Source: Polytrichum commune (Eukaryota; Streptophyta; Polytrichopsida; Polytrichales; Polytrichaceae). From it: a DNA stretch of 64,000 bases. Below the pieces are notes generated by a model. It was not told where the DNA came from and ran no database searches. It saw only the letters and a list, made by a program, of their open reading frames with translations. Below, one piece after another: positions 25,752 through 38,600 of this stretch. A program made the position numbers and the translations under genes. Position 1 is the stretch's first letter. Every line of letters starts with the position of its first letter. Location of the stretch: NCBI GenBank assembly GCA_950295325.1, contig OX485804.1:40238001-40302000 (forward strand), read 5' to 3'.

Positions 25752-26060
25752 GTTAATAACAACTTAAACAAAACACCACAAGAATCCCCACATACCACAA
25801 ATAAACAATAACAAGAGCACGTTCCACGTTCTAAACACACTTGTGATTTTACCCTCACACTAGGCGTCGGTAAAGGCCTACTTATTTACCAGCTCCCGGT
25901 TTACCTTTACATACACTTAAAAAGAGTGAAGACCGTGTTCCCAATTTTCACCGAGGTAAAAAAGGGGGCAGACGCTAAGGTAACCACCCCAGTAGGTAGA
26001 AAGTAAAATGGTAAAGGCTCTCACTGCGCAGTCATAAAACGCTAAAGGCCTTCCTCCGTG
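25752..26060. promoter_or_regulatory. Probable promoter region of the GOST-family gene
   Basis: This segment precedes the likely 5'UTR. It holds three copies of a GGTAAAGGC-like word (about 25868, 26010 and a GCTAAAGGC variant at 26042) and a reversed relative, TTTACC, near 25890-25910. The role of these words is unknown. No clear TATA box was identified, and the transcription start is inferred only from the change in composition. Confidence 0.35.
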
Positions 26061-26151
26061 ATAGCCTCTAGGGTTGCGAAGACTCAAGAAGAAGCCAGAG
26101 AAGGCTCGGAGAGAGAGATTGATTCTTTGCAAGTTCTCTTGTTCCAAGTTA

Positions 26152-26282
26152 ATGAACGTCTTCGTTTGTTTGCATCTTCTTTGTAAGTAAGACTAAGTCA
26201 TCAATCGATCGAAGAAGCCAAAGGCTATAGCGCTTGCATTCCTGCGATGAAGAGCAGAAGGAGTAGCACCAAATTGGGTTAG
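26152..26282 (+). promoter_or_regulatory. Two short upstream ORFs in the presumed 5'UTR
   Basis: An ATG at 26152 opens 12 codons (stop at 26188-26190), and an ATG at 26247 opens 11 codons (stop at 26280-26282). Both precede the GOST start. If they are in the mature transcript they could damp translation. A strong donor-like GTAAGT at 26183 could remove the second one. Confidence 0.35.
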
Positions 26283-26344
26283 CCCTCGTCTTGCACCTTC
26301 AAAAACCATCCGCTTCGTCTTCATCGTCGTCGTCGTCATCATCG

Positions 26345-27954
26345 GTGAGTCACCCGGTTTTGGGTTCTTGGGTGTCTGGTTGAGTAAAAGGGTGCAGATC
26401 CGGGGTCTCTGTGATGGGTTGGAGAGTTTGTTAAGGTTTTGGTGGCAATTTTGGGGGCTATTGTTTGCGGGTTTTTGTCGGGGTTGAGATCTGCGGCGAT
26501 CCGAGACTCTGGAGAGGCGAGGGAGGGTTAAGTTGGCCTCCTCAGCAAGCAATTTGGCTCCGAGATTGCTCAGATCAAGAAGAAGAGCGACCTGTGGGTA
26601 TGGGTTTGTGTCTTTTGTAAAGGAGTGTGGTAATGATTTTTTGTGTTTTGGGGGCACGGCAGGGGTTGGAAGGAAATGAAATGGCTCATGTTTCGTGTGA
26701 GGGATAAACATACATCTGCATTTTATTTTTTCTCACTCTTGCATACACGATGAAGTGGTTAATGCTGTAAATAGGAGGGTGGAAGTCCGGGGAATTGGGT
26801 CGCAGATCTGCAGTTGTGCTTGGGAAAATTTCATCTCTCAATTAAGAAATTGAGGAGGGTGTAGCTGTTCCTCAGCCCAGTCCCCCTATTGTGTGTTGAA
26901 GACGAGTACTGCGCTCAGGAATGTACGGTACTCGTGATGTTAGTGAATTTGTTGGATGGATATTCACGTAGGGCAAACTGGTAGATAATGTTTTCCTGGA
27001 TGTTACTGTAGAGTAGAGCATGTTGATGTTGTTCTTGATCACATTGATCTGGACAAGAAGGTTAGGGTGGACTGTATAAATTTCTGTTCGAATCAATTTC
27101 AGCTCCACAAGCAAGCTTTTTTTAAAATTTAAAATGAAAATAAAAATTTCCTCTTTCTGTTCGACCAGCTATTATCATTGGAAACCTGTTCACCTATCCT
27201 CTGTACCAGGATCTATGAACGAGGTTTCGCAATTGGATTAGTAAGTGTGGTTAGGAACATTGAGAATAAAAACACTTTGTAGTAAGACCCCCACTTTGCA
27301 TCACATAGTGCCGTGTTGTTACCTTGAAATTTTCCTGTGAAGGCTCTTCAAAAACTTCAGATAAAGGAAGTTCTACTGAACATTGCAGTTTATTAGAGAA
27401 TTCTTTTATTGCATGAAGTAGTTGTGGTACCAATGATTGCATGGAATGACAAAGGCACAGTGAATCTGGTATAAAAGTGGCCGCATTTCTGGTTACTACT
27501 ACAATCAAACAATTGTATGGAACAAGTGGATCAGCGGCAAGAAGTCTACCTCGGGCAGCATGTTCTTATACACGTGTACGTGTGTGAGGCATAATTACTA
27601 CAAATTTCTTCTGCAGAAGCAATGTGCTTTGTCTTCCATAAGTTGGAAGAGAGATATTGATTCATAAAAGACTAATGTTGAATTGTTCTGCAGGCATGTC
27701 AGGACAAGGAGGACATGTAGAAGTCTTGTTTCTTGTAGAAAGTGGGATGAGCTGTAGTAATTTGGAGTGTTGCTTTTGGGCAGATCATTTAATGTTGTGA
27801 AACACTGATGAGGGGAATTTCTCAGCAAATCCATTGCACTTTCTACTGATTAAATGAGTGTAAACAGTATGCATTACTTTCATTTGTTTGATTGATTCTG
27901 TGTCGCATGATTCTTCGTTCTGAGAAGAATGCTTTGTTTGGCTTTAAGTTCCAG
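26345..27954 (+). other. Probable 5'UTR intron of the GOST-family gene
   Basis: A donor-like ATCG/GTGAGT at 26345 (or GTAAGT at 26183) and an acceptor TTTAAGTTCCAG ending at 27954 would bound a leader intron of 1.6-1.8 kb. It would end 22 bases before the ATG. The interior has only short frames on either strand. The 172-codon minus-strand frame at 26193-26711 has no recognisable domain. This is inferred from splice consensus only. Confidence 0.5.
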
Positions 27955-27976
27955 GATAAATTCTTAGGAGGCCGTG

Positions 27977-29548
27977 ATGAAAGGGGTTCAGTGGATGCCG
28001 CTGCTACTCTTGGGAGTTCTCTTGGGAGCACTGGAAGTGGACGCTTCTATTCACAAATACAAAAACTCTCCATTCACACCTGAGGGGAATGCTTTTATTT
28101 ACTGGGGAGGGAGCGAAGGGCTATATGCATCAGCAGCTCACATAAGGGGCAAAGGAGCGGCTAACGGGAGGTCATATATCAAATTTGACAATGTTGTTTT
28201 TACTCGCACCGCTGAAGCCGCCGAGAAGCATTCGGATGTTGGTCAAAACGCGATGGTTGAGGCTATCATAGTGGAGGTTCATGACAAGAGTAAAATTGGT
28301 GATCATGGTGTGTATGGTGGTGGGTTTGCACTTTGTTGTACTAAAGATCTCTCAACGCAAACAGGGTGCAGTCCCGGTGAAGTTATTCGGCACCCTGATG
28401 ATAACGATTGGCCCAAATCAATTAAAACCCACTTTTTGGGTAACGAAATGAAAGCCCAGATGTCTTTACAGCAGGTGAATATCACCAAAACAGGCATGTA
28501 CACCCTCATCTTTGTCACTTGCGAACCTGAATTGAAAGGGCTGATGGTGGAAGGACAGACTGTCTGGAAAAATCCCATGGGTTATTTGCCTGGAAGAATG
28601 GCACCTTTTATGTCCTTTTATGCATTTATGGCACTTGCGTATGGGTTACTTGGGGTGCTGTGGTTTTTCCAGTACATGAGGAACTGGAAGGATATCCTCC
28701 AGCTTCAAAACTGCATCAGTGCGGTTATTGGATTAAGCATGTCGGAGATGGCATTGTGGTATTTTGAGTATCTCAACTTCAACTCGACTGGGTTGCGGCC
28801 AATGGGTATTACAATGTGGGCCGTGACACTTGGGGCTGTCAAGAAAACTGTTTCCAGACTATTGATTTTGGTTGTCTCCATGGGTTTTGGTGTGGTACGA
28901 CCCACGCTCGGTGGGCTAACTTCAAAGGTTCTTCTATTGGGCGGAACGTATTTTCTGGCTTATGAATCATTAGATGTGGTTGAGAATGTGAACACAATTA
29001 ACGATCCCCCAGGGAAAGAGAGGTTGTTCTTGGTACTACCTGTTGCAATGCTTGATGCATTTTTCATCCTTTGGATCTTTACCTCGTTGTCGCGGACTTT
29101 GGAGAAGCTACAGGCGCGGAGACGTTTTGCAAAGCTTGAACTGTACAGGAAGTTTACAAACTCGCTTGCGGTGTCGGTTGTCGTTGCAGTTGCGTGGATA
29201 GGCTATGAGTTGTATTTCAAAGCGACCGATCCGTATGGTGAGCGGTGGCAGAGCTTCTGGATCATCCCGGCTTTTTGGTACATACTTTCTTTTGTTCTTC
29301 TCGTGATAATCTGTATTCTGTGGGCGCCATCACAAAACTCGACACGATACGCCTACTCAGAAGAAGTTGGCGAAGATTTTGATGAAGAGGAGGCTGTTGC
29401 ACTTACGGCAAGTACAACATCCAACAAACCGTCTTTGGTGGTTGAGGTCGAGAAAGGGGGAGCCAAACCTGATGCGAAAGAACGGAAACCTATCAGTACT
29501 GATGTTTTCAGTCTTGATGATGATCTAGAAGAAGACAAGCGAGATTAA
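27977..29548 (+). CDS. GOST-family seven-transmembrane protein (lung 7TM receptor-like)
   Basis: An intact, single-exon coding region of 523 residues. It has a signal peptide (1 to about 23, core 'LLLLGVLLGALE') and a lumenal GOLD-like domain (about 24-200). The family hallmark 'NPMGYLPGRMAPF' (199-211) follows, then seven hydrophobic spans near 209-233, 245-264, 276-306, 318-335, 350-372, 397-414 and 428-451. An acidic cytosolic tail ends the protein. GOST proteins (GPR107/108, TMEM87 and plant 'candidate GPCR' relatives) act in the Golgi/endosomal pathway; 'receptor' status is unproven. The start is the ATG at 27977; the codon before it is GTG and unlikely to be used. A 5'UTR intron probably lies upstream. 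The gene converges on transketolase copy A. No defect is seen. Confidence 0.93.
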   Translation: MKGVQWMPLLLLGVLLGALEVDASIHKYKNSPFTPEGNAFIYWGGSEGLYASAAHIRGKGAANGRSYIKFDNVVFTRTAEAAEKHSDVGQNAMVEAIIVEVHDKSKIGDHGVYGGGFALCCTKDLSTQTGCSPGEVIRHPDDNDWPKSIKTHFLGNEMKAQMSLQQVNITKTGMYTLIFVTCEPELKGLMVEGQTVWKNPMGYLPGRMAPFMSFYAFMALAYGLLGVLWFFQYMRNWKDILQLQNCISAVIGLSMSEMALWYFEYLNFNSTGLRPMGITMWAVTLGAVKKTVSRLLILVVSMGFGVVRPTLGGLTSKVLLLGGTYFLAYESLDVVENVNTINDPPGKERLFLVLPVAMLDAFFILWIFTSLSRTLEKLQARRRFAKLELYRKFTNSLAVSVVVAVAWIGYELYFKATDPYGERWQSFWIIPAFWYILSFVLLVIICILWAPSQNSTRYAYSEEVGEDFDEEEAVALTASTTSNKPSLVVEVEKGGAKPDAKERKPISTDVFSLDDDLEEDKRD

Positions 29549-31235
29549 GTCTGTCTGTTCATCTTTTCCTAGAATTCATGCATTTCTTGGTACAGAAGTA
29601 GAGATCCGAAGTAGCCCTTAAATTAGGTAGTTTCTTATACACATTGACAGCGCTTGCCTTTTCTGAAACCCTTTCTGACCATTCTCATGACCATGTAGCC
29701 ATTCTAGCAATGCGAGCTTTGCTGGCTCCCTCAAGGTAGGTTTTGTTTCTATCTTTAGAGGTTATATAGTAGTCCAACCTAATGCCTTTAAGGCTAACAG
29801 GTATAATTAACCGAACAAATATGCAGGTTAGTCTGATGGTTTCTGTTGAATATACGTTTTCAAATTATCTGCTTTCATTGAAGGGAGCTGAAATTATGCA
29901 AGGGAAGGGCAGAAATCTTCAATAATTTTATTCTCCAGCGATGCGGATAGGACTATTGTACTCTTCTGGTAGTGTAGCTTTGTACTATCAACAGCGTTTC
30001 AAGCATGTGAAATTTTCTTTCACATCATTATGAAACTGCTTGTGGCTAGGCTGGGTACGACCTTTAAATTTTTTTGATTCCTCCAATCCACGTATGTTGT
30101 TTTTCCAAATTTTCTCCCCAGTTTTGGTTTTGAAATGAGTGAATGTTGGTGATATCTACATCAGATTGGTGGATGATGAATAAATGAGATCTTTTACCTG
30201 GGGTGTCGAGGTCAAGTGCATACTCCGTCTGATTGTGTGCGTATAGCTGCTAAATTTTATTCCTGAAACGTGATCTGAAACATTGGCAGACATTGTATCT
30301 TCAATTACCTCGCCCTTTTTCTTTACTATGGTCTGACATTCTTGGGAATTTCTTTGGCACTGCTTTCGTAGTCAGCATTGTGCTGGAGAAGAAAATTCAA
30401 ATTATTGATTTCGGAAATTGCAGTAGAGTGTCCTTTTGCAGAATGGCAAAACTACCACTTCCCTGGCCTTAAACATAGGGAAATTAAAAGTACAAGTAAC
30501 CTGTGGCAACCCTGCAGTGACATAAAGGCTCTGAGACTTTTGCGTATCAAATGGTTTTGACTTCGAAAAGTCGAGAGCAGACAGCATGGAAACTTGTGCT
30601 GGAAACTTTCTCGTGCTTTCACAAAAACCTAATAGAACAAAAACTTGAAATTCAAGTAGAAAATCACAATCATCTAAAAATGTTAACTAGTAGCGTTGAC
30701 TGTAGACTCTGTCGAAATACAACGAACGAATATAACATCGAATCACAATTACCAACTCATACAACATATTCACCGTTGTTCACGGAAGGAGGTCCTACAG
30801 CGTATAAATAGATTTACAGACCCAAATGTGTCACTGCTGTCTGTTATGCAATGGCAAACCTACCACTTGCCTGGCCTTTGCTACATATTGGAGAAATATA
30901 TGTTTACAAGAAAATTAAACTAACTGAAGAAAAACCCTTTGCTTTCGCTGTCTCCAATATTGCAAAATTGCACATGCACTTCTTGACGAAGTTGAGACAC
31001 CTACCGGATCTCTCATCTCATCTATACCAACACAAGAGGACTCGAGCACAGAGTGCTCCAGTCACCACTAAATACCCTTTCTGGCTCCTGGAAACTAGAC
31101 CTATTCTATCTGATTGCAAAGCAACCTACTCCATGTCAACCTAACTATTGAGGATACAGCATCCGCACGGACAAAATCAGAGGAGACGTCCCGCATAACA
31201 TCCCTAATCCATTCTATATATAATTCACGCACCCA
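29549..31235. other. Convergent intergenic region between GOST and transketolase A
   Basis: The left half is the likely GOST 3'UTR, with an AATAAA at 30179-30184 as a possible poly(A) signal. The right half (about 30720-31235) is the 3' flank of transketolase A. It matches the 3' flank of copy C (55012-55530) in reverse complement. No other gene is seen. Confidence 0.55.
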
Positions 31236-34200
31236 TTACATTACTTCCTTCGACTTGGCTACCACATTCTCCACTGTCAGTCCGAACTCCTTGTACAAGA
31301 TGTTGGCAGGAGCACTGGCACCGAAGTGATCCACTCCCACAGACTTGCCCTCCAAACCCACATACTTCTCCCATCCGAATGTTGATCCTGCTTCCACCGA
31401 CACGCGGGCCTTCACCGCCTTTGGCAACACGCTCTCCTTGTACTCCGCGCTTTGCTCCTCGAACAACTCCCAGCACACCAGTGAAACCACCCTCACCGTC
31501 TTCCCTTCCTTGCGGATTATGTCCGCCGCCTTCACGGCGATCTCCAACTCTGAACCCGTGCTCAGCAAAATCAGGTCTGGCTTGTTGTCCTTGGCGTTGC
31601 ACGAGAGCGTGTATCCTCCCAAACTCACGTTGTCGATGCTGGTTCCCGCCAAGTTCGGCAACTTTTGTCTTGACAGAGCCAGCACCGATGGCCTCTTCCT
31701 GTTCAGCACCGCCACCTTGTACGCCCCTGAGGTTTCGTTTCCGTCCGCAGGCCTCAACATCAAGATGTTGGGCATGGCCCTGAAACTGGCCAGGTGCTCG
31801 ATGGGCTGATGGGTGGGACCGTCCTCTCCCAGACCGATGGAGTCGTGGGTCATCACGTAGATCACACCCGCCTCGCACAGAGCAGAAATCCTCATCGCTG
31901 CCCTCAAGTAGTCTGTGAAGATGAAGAACGTGGCGCAGTATGGGATCAGTCCGCTCCGATGCAACAGGATACCGTTGCAGATGGCTCCCATGGCGTGCTC
32001 CCGAACTCCGAACCTCACGTTGCGTTCCTCGGGGGTGCTCTTCTGGAAGTCTCCGAACATCTTCATCAAGGTCATGTTCGACGAGGCCAAATCCGCACTG
32101 CCTCCGATCAGACCGGGCAAAGTTCTTGCCAACGCGTTCAAACATCTCTGAGACAGGTTGCGCGTAGCATCACCTGCATCCTCTGGGGTAAAAGCCTGCA
32201 TTGTCACCAAATAGCAGCAAACCACCACGTCAGATTCCACACACACAACCCATCGTCAACCTGAACGAGTGTGTGCCAAGAAAGCCCCCTGTTCATTTTC
32301 CGGTCATTACATGACATGCTCCTCTTATCCTATCCATGTAAGATCACGACTTTTTACAACCCTCGACCCTCAAAGGACGCACCCATGCATTTCTTTTCAG
32401 AACTTACAGGGAGGGCCTTGTCCCAGTCGGTTGGCAACTTCAAGCTGATCAAACCCTTGAACTCGGCAGCCTCCTCAGGGTACTTCTGGGTATAGGCTTC
32501 CAGTGAGGCCTCCCAGTCGGCTTGAGACTTGGCTCCAAGTTCGATGTGCTTGCTCCAGTGGCTGTCAGATAAAACGATCACAGTCAGAGGCATTAACTCA
32601 CAAACACGTTAGCAACAAGCGTGTGCACTAACAAAAGCACAACATCAAGGGCCGCTCTGATGCGCAGGTGAGGAAGAAATGTCACTTGCTAAACATGGCC
32701 ATTTAATCAGGACAACTTCATGGTCCTCCGTGTACTTGTCCTGCAAATTATCAACCGCTACCAGCTCAGAGCTCTTTCAAAACCGAAGTAATTATATGAA
32801 TTGAAGCCCAGTGCAAACATCTGTACTTTAGAACCTACCTCTTCACCTCCTCTGGGACGTGGAAGGGCTCATATGGCCACCCAAGGTTTTGACGTGTGGC
32901 ATCCACCTCCTTGGCGCCCAACGCCGCTCCGTGAACAGAGTACGAGTTCGCCTTGTTTGGTGACCCGAATCCAATGGTAGTTGTCACCTGTACCATCCAC
33001 ATCCACAATGTCAATGTCAATGTCACCCACTCTTCCTGTTCCGAACTCACCACTCAACTTTAACATGTAACACGTTGCAGGATTGGTGCTAATTACACAC
33101 CATCGTAACATTTGTGAAACCCATTTGCTGGTGCAGGCACCACAAAACATAAACCACCTACTCGGGCAAGGCTGGATATTCACCTTGATCATCGTGGGCC
33201 TGTCAGTGACGGACTTGGCTTCTTCGATGGCGGCACGAATTTCATCGTAGCCCGTGTTTCCGTTTTTCACCCAGATCGTGTGCCATCCCAAAGCATCGAA
33301 TCGGGCATCCACATTTTCCGTGAACGCAATTTCCGTGTCTCCATCGATGGAAATGTGGTTGTCGTCGTACAAGCAAATCAGCTTTCCGAGGCCCCAGTGG
33401 CCTGCAAGTGATGCCGCCTCGTTGGAGATACCCTCCATGTTGCATCCGTCACCCAAAATGCAGTACCTGCACGCACAACCCACAAACCCATCCTCTCAAA
33501 AACTTTTTATATCCGCCCAAAGCATTCATTTCTCGCAATACTCTGTTCACACGTTCCAATACATATTCACTCCATCCACCACTCATTTCACCGATTGGCC
33601 AGCTTTACACTCCTCACCTTCACGGAAATGTACACGACTATTCCCACCGTCTTTCCGGTTCCAAAAATTCAATGCAACTCCAATTCAACCACCCACCACA
33701 ACACCAATGGACATATCATCTTACGTGTAGTGGTCCACAATCTTGGCGTCCGGCTTGTTGAAACGGGCAGCCAAGTGAGCCTCGGCAAGGGCCAAACCAA
33801 CGGCATTGGCAATACCCTGACCGAGAGGGCCAGTCGTCACCTCGATTCCGGGGGTCTCGAAGTTCTCCGGGTGACCGGGGGTTCGACTTCCCCACTGCCT
33901 GAACTGCTTCAAGTCCTCTTCCTGTCACAACCACGTTCTCCATCAGCTTCACTGTACCATCATCCCCTTCATACGATTCGTAATCTGAATCAAGTGGAGC
34001 AATACTCAACATCACATCTGGTGCCCATCTCGTTCGCCCCACATGCCAAAGAACGACATCTGCTGGTGTGAGAACCAGTGCCCTTCACAGCACTGTGCAG
34101 CCGTTTCGATACCCCCGCTTATCATAATCGTATCGGAATAGAATTACTGCTTACAGCACAGAATCAAACCGGCTCATGCCCCGAAGACCGTATTCAAAAA

Positions 34201-35293
34201 TACTGCAAATCGAAATACCAAATTCTATAAATGAATCTAATCCACTACACCCGTGCAAAATTCCTCCTCCGCTTAAAATACCATTTACTGATACACAAAT
34301 ATGTTCATATGCTTGGACGGACTAGGGCTTCTTAACCCCGCTTTCTCGTTGGGTGCCTGACTTCCATGTGGATGAGACATTCAACTTCCAAATGCTCGCA
34401 AAAGCTAAACCGAACTTATGTTGATTGCTGAGGCACAACTTCCTCTGCATTTTCTCAGGAGCACTAGAAGATCAAATTTCCATAAAGTCTCGGAAACGGA
34501 CCTGAACGCTGTCGTATCCTGCGAGGTGGAGGAGGGCGTACTGGAGCATGCAACCTGTTTGCAAATTGAACACACGCCAGTATCAGAGGACGTTCCCATG
34601 TACAGGTCCCAAACTCACGATTCCCGTTATTCTCAAATCGACTTCTTGGAACCTCTAGGATACGAGGATTGCACCCAGGAAATAACAACAGTCTTTTCGC
34701 AATTGGCCTGGGCGACCGCCCAGAATTTAGTACTAAATGCATTACTACTCAAATGCGCATGGAGTTGACATGAATGTGTCAATCGACATGAACGTGCCAG
34801 GATTCCTAATCACAACGCAAAGGCTAGAATGCGACGACTCACCGTGCCCAGCGGACAGGACGAAGCGATCCCTGTTGAACCAGTAGGGGTTCTTGGGGTT
34901 ATACTGCATCACCTCGTCGTACAAGATGTGCCCCATGGGCGCGCATCCCATGGGCAGACCGGGGTGCCCGGAATTCGCCTTCTCCACCGCGTCGATGGCC
35001 AGGAACCGGATGGTGTTCACGGACTTCTCCACCAAGGCGCTGTCCGTCTTCTCCAGAGTCTCCACGGGGGCAGTCGAGGCGCACACCTTCCCCACCTTCT
35101 TCCGCTGCGACCTCGAATTCCCGGCGGGCTGCGCGCTGCTCACGCCCTTACCCGCGATCCTGAGGCCCGCGAACTTGGTCATCCCGCACCCCTGCGCGGA
35201 CACCCCCAGCCTCTCGCTCTGCGACGCTGCGCGCACCGCCGAGGGTGCCGCCGCAGCTGCCACAGCGGCCACATTGCACCGGAGAGCGGCCAT
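31236..35293 (-). CDS. Plastid transketolase, copy A
   Basis: Transketolase moves two-carbon units between sugar phosphates with thiamine diphosphate, in the Calvin-Benson and pentose-phosphate cycles. There are seven exons: 34843-35293, 34502-34554, 33725-33921, 33184-33466, 32839-32987, 32408-32561 and 31236-32195. All have GT-AG borders and consistent phases, giving 748 residues. Residues 1 to about 73 are Ala/Ser/Arg-rich, like a plastid transit peptide. Visible motifs: '[10 protein letters not shown]' (H110), 'SAGHG' (H150), 'GPLGQG' (199-204), 'GDGCNMEG' (239-246) with N270 for cofactor/metal, catalytic Glu495 in 'REHAMG', and 'GEDGPTHQP' (552-560). It differs from B and C at P192, G414, K419, R509 and V650, and it stops one residue early (ends KEVM). 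Its introns 2-4 and 3' flank are C-like, but exon 1 and intron 1 are B-like. It looks functional. Confidence 0.95.
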
Positions 35294-35604
35294 GGCGACT
35301 CCGCAGGCAGGCAGATGATCCCCGTGCAACCCAACCTGCCGAGGGCGGAGTGAAGTGAATCGAAGACGCAGGCGGAGAAATCCGGAATGGAACTGTGATG
35401 AATCGAAATGAGGTGGTTGGTGAGGATGTTGTGGGTGCCGGATGGAGTCGGTCTCTCCTCCCTCGCGTGGGGGTGGGGAATGGCGAAGATAGGGATGTGA
35501 GCTTCGCAGGAAGGAACGAGTGGAGGACGCAACGCCTGTCGTTGGCTGGCTATGGAATATAACTTGCTGGATTCCAAAGACCTCACGCCTAAACTTGACC
35601 TTCG

Positions 35605-35627
35605 TCTCTCTCTCTCTCTCTCTCTCT
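35605..35627. repeat. (TC)n tract in the presumed leader of transketolase A
   Basis: About 23 bp of TC (GA on the gene strand), roughly 310 bp upstream of the copy A ATG. GA-rich leaders are common in plants. Copies B and C lack it, so the promoter or leader of copy A differs from theirs. Confidence 0.8.
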
Positions 35628-35649
35628 GCTCCCAAAGGTGACCACAATG

Positions 35650-38600
35650 TTTACGCATGACTTGCGTCACTTGTGCACATTTGTGAGGAAGAATATTTGG
35701 AGGGTTGGATGGCCCAAAATCATAGTTTAATGACCCAAAATCGTAGTTTAGTTTCCGAGGTTTGTGGGATTCGTGAGCAACATACATGAGGATTACAATA
35801 CACATCATAACGGAGAATATCGTAATAAAGAGGTGGGTGGTTGTGTCCAAAGACCAACAACAAATAGTCAAAGGGCACAAAGCCTTAGTGAACGAAAGAC
35901 CGTAATGTTGTAGTCCATGACCACAAAGCCGTACCCAAAGAACACATTGTGGGCGCTTTCCAACTACATGGACTTTCGTATTCATTGGATAAGTTCATGA
36001 ATTGTCTCGTCACGTTCGCAATTGCCTATTAAACTATGATTGACTTTTGACAGTTGGGGTCAACGTCTATGTTTGTGAATCATTGAGTAGTCATGTAGAG
36101 GGTCTCATTTTTTGGTGTAAATGTAGCTCATTCCATATTTGTTTAGTTTATTGATATGGTATATTTCTAATTATATATAGGTTAATGCACAATTAAATGC
36201 TACACATGTACAAGAAAACTATGTTTGTGAACTCATTTTAATGGACATGAGTGCGGTTTCAAGATGGTTATAATCTAGGGCACAAGAATATTACTTCTCT
36301 AGCAATACCTACATGTGGATGATTTAATGATAGATTGAGCCCAAGTATGTGGTTGTTGTTCTCAATCCTTTGCGCTCATTCTACTAAGGTTGATTGTGAG
36401 TAACTTTGACAATCAAGCTTCGTTTTTGTTCATATCCATCAATTGTATTATTATGATTGGGGCAAACCATCTTCAATTGGTTTGAGGAAAATATGCACTA
36501 GGAGTTATTGTGAGTTGTTTTCTCTTCCCTCTTATCTTCCTTTTTAATTATAGCAATTCTCTAGTTGTTCCTACACATGGGATGTTTACTTCCACAATGA
36601 GAAACCAAGCAAGTTAATTGAGCTCTATCCTTGTCAATTTGGTGAAGTTTCTTACTAGTATCTTCACATGAGTCGATTGATGTTTGAAACTCATCATCCT
36701 CTTCTATTGCAATAAGATTTATGAATTTGCTATTTGTCAAGGTTTGGAATGTGGATAGCGTGTTACACAACTTGAAGGCATCACAACAAATACAAAAGGT
36801 CCATATTGAGGGGAGGGGAAGGGGGGGGGTGCAAGAATGGTAAATTGGGACCACAAAGTTGGTCATGTGTGTTGAAATCACAAATTCTTAGTCAAAGGTT
36901 ATAAAGTAGTACAAATTCTTTATTAGTCCCCCCCCCCTCACCCATGCAACCTTCTATTGTGGTTACATGTACTCATATCTACAATATGAGAACGATTTCT
37001 ATTAAAATGATCGCTAAAAGTATGTTCACAAATGAATGGCTATATATGGTTCAAGTAAAATTGGACTAAGTCCAAGTCCATAATTATAACATGTTGAATT
37101 CTATCACATGATCTTATCAATAGAATATGCAAAGTTGACTATGTAAATATTATAGCGGTTGTTTTGAATGTATTTTCACTATTCAACATTTATTTTATAT
37201 ATTTAACATCAAAAAACATATAGTTACTTTTTTCCATCACATTTTAATAGCATAAAAATTCAAGTAATCACTAAGTATTCACACATCTCCCTTAAAATTT
37301 AGGTACATCAAAATTGTATTGTAGGATCTTGAGATAGAATTGAAGCAACCAAAAAGTCCAAATTTGAAAATATGTCTACATATACTTAACACAACATCTT
37401 AAATGTCAAGGCCTATTTTAAAAAGTCAACACATTGCGTATGAGTAATTTTTATTTATTTGAAGGATCGCAAATTCAGAAGTAAAACCTACATAAGTAGA
37501 AAATCTACAGTGAGCTTGTAACCAAAATTTCAAAATGATTGAACCATATTTGGATTAGTTATGATTTTTGCATGTAAAAGAAATAAAATTATGAAAATAA
37601 ATAAATTTGAAGTGTAAAAATCTATCTGAATTTTCATTTGTGGTAGAGTTAGTATGTATTCATTAGTAGGTTAGAAAATTCAAGGAACAATGTTACAAGA
37701 GGCACATGATTGAAGCATCCTTAGAATTTGGTTTGCATTTTGGGCACTCATTTGTGGAATCCACAAATGAGGTCCTTTACTTACTCCCAACAAGCAAAAG
37801 ATGCATCATAACCTAACTTAAACATCTTGTGAAGGAGTAATTTCAAACATATTTCTCGAAATTGATGATTTGTCCCTTTCACTAGAATTCGACCACTTTG
37901 TGGTCACTCATGCATTTAAGGGTTGAAGATTTTGAAGTTTGCATTTTTTTTATTCTATGATTTCACAATGAACTTGAGGGCTCCATCAAAACATATGTGC
38001 ACTAAAAACATCAATTCGATATGTTTTAAGCTCATTTTGTGCATAATTTTTTTGCCTCAATGCAAATCATTTTATCAATTAGATACCTACTTCAAGAATA
38101 TGTACATAATTGTTTTGATGATGTTTAGAAGGAAGTGATTTGAGATTCAAATACACCTGTATGTGTTGCAACATTTTGCAACACCTAGCTTGTAACAAGT
38201 TACGACCAACATGGGAGGTTAATCCCCATATAGAGATGAAGTTGGGGGTAGAACCACCTAACAAAAATTGGATGAGTTGAAAAAACAACTCATGGAAATG
38301 CTTGCATAAGCTAATATTAGGATGTTTGAGATGTTTCGACATCAAAGGTGTCCTGAAGTGTTATTGGTAGATTGTGAGGGAGTTCAAGATATGCCCTAGG
38401 ATTGTGGTTCAGGTGGGGTACGTACGTGTGCCTCCCAACTATTAAGCCTCATGGTTGAAGGGGTTTAGGATGCCCATTAGTGGATGTATGCATTGGATGC
38501 TACCCTTAATACTTAATGGCATAATTGGAGACTAATTTTTGCGTGGTCTTGAATGGACTATGCAGAGTGACATTGTAGATTACCATTCATGCTCAAACCA

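Noticed and set aside
26193-26711. 172-codon minus-strand frame overlapping the GOST leader
   Set aside because: Proline/lysine/asparagine-rich, with no domain, and lying opposite the probable leader exon and intron.
30788-30801. Extra copy of the 15905 element (shared GAGGTCCTACAGCGT-like word)
   Set aside because: Only about 14 bases match, and the surrounding sequence is the 3' flank of transketolase A.
35294-35985. Upstream frames reaching into transketolase A exon 1
   Set aside because: The in-frame extension begins only at a TTG. Its sequence is unlike a transit peptide and is not conserved upstream of B or C.
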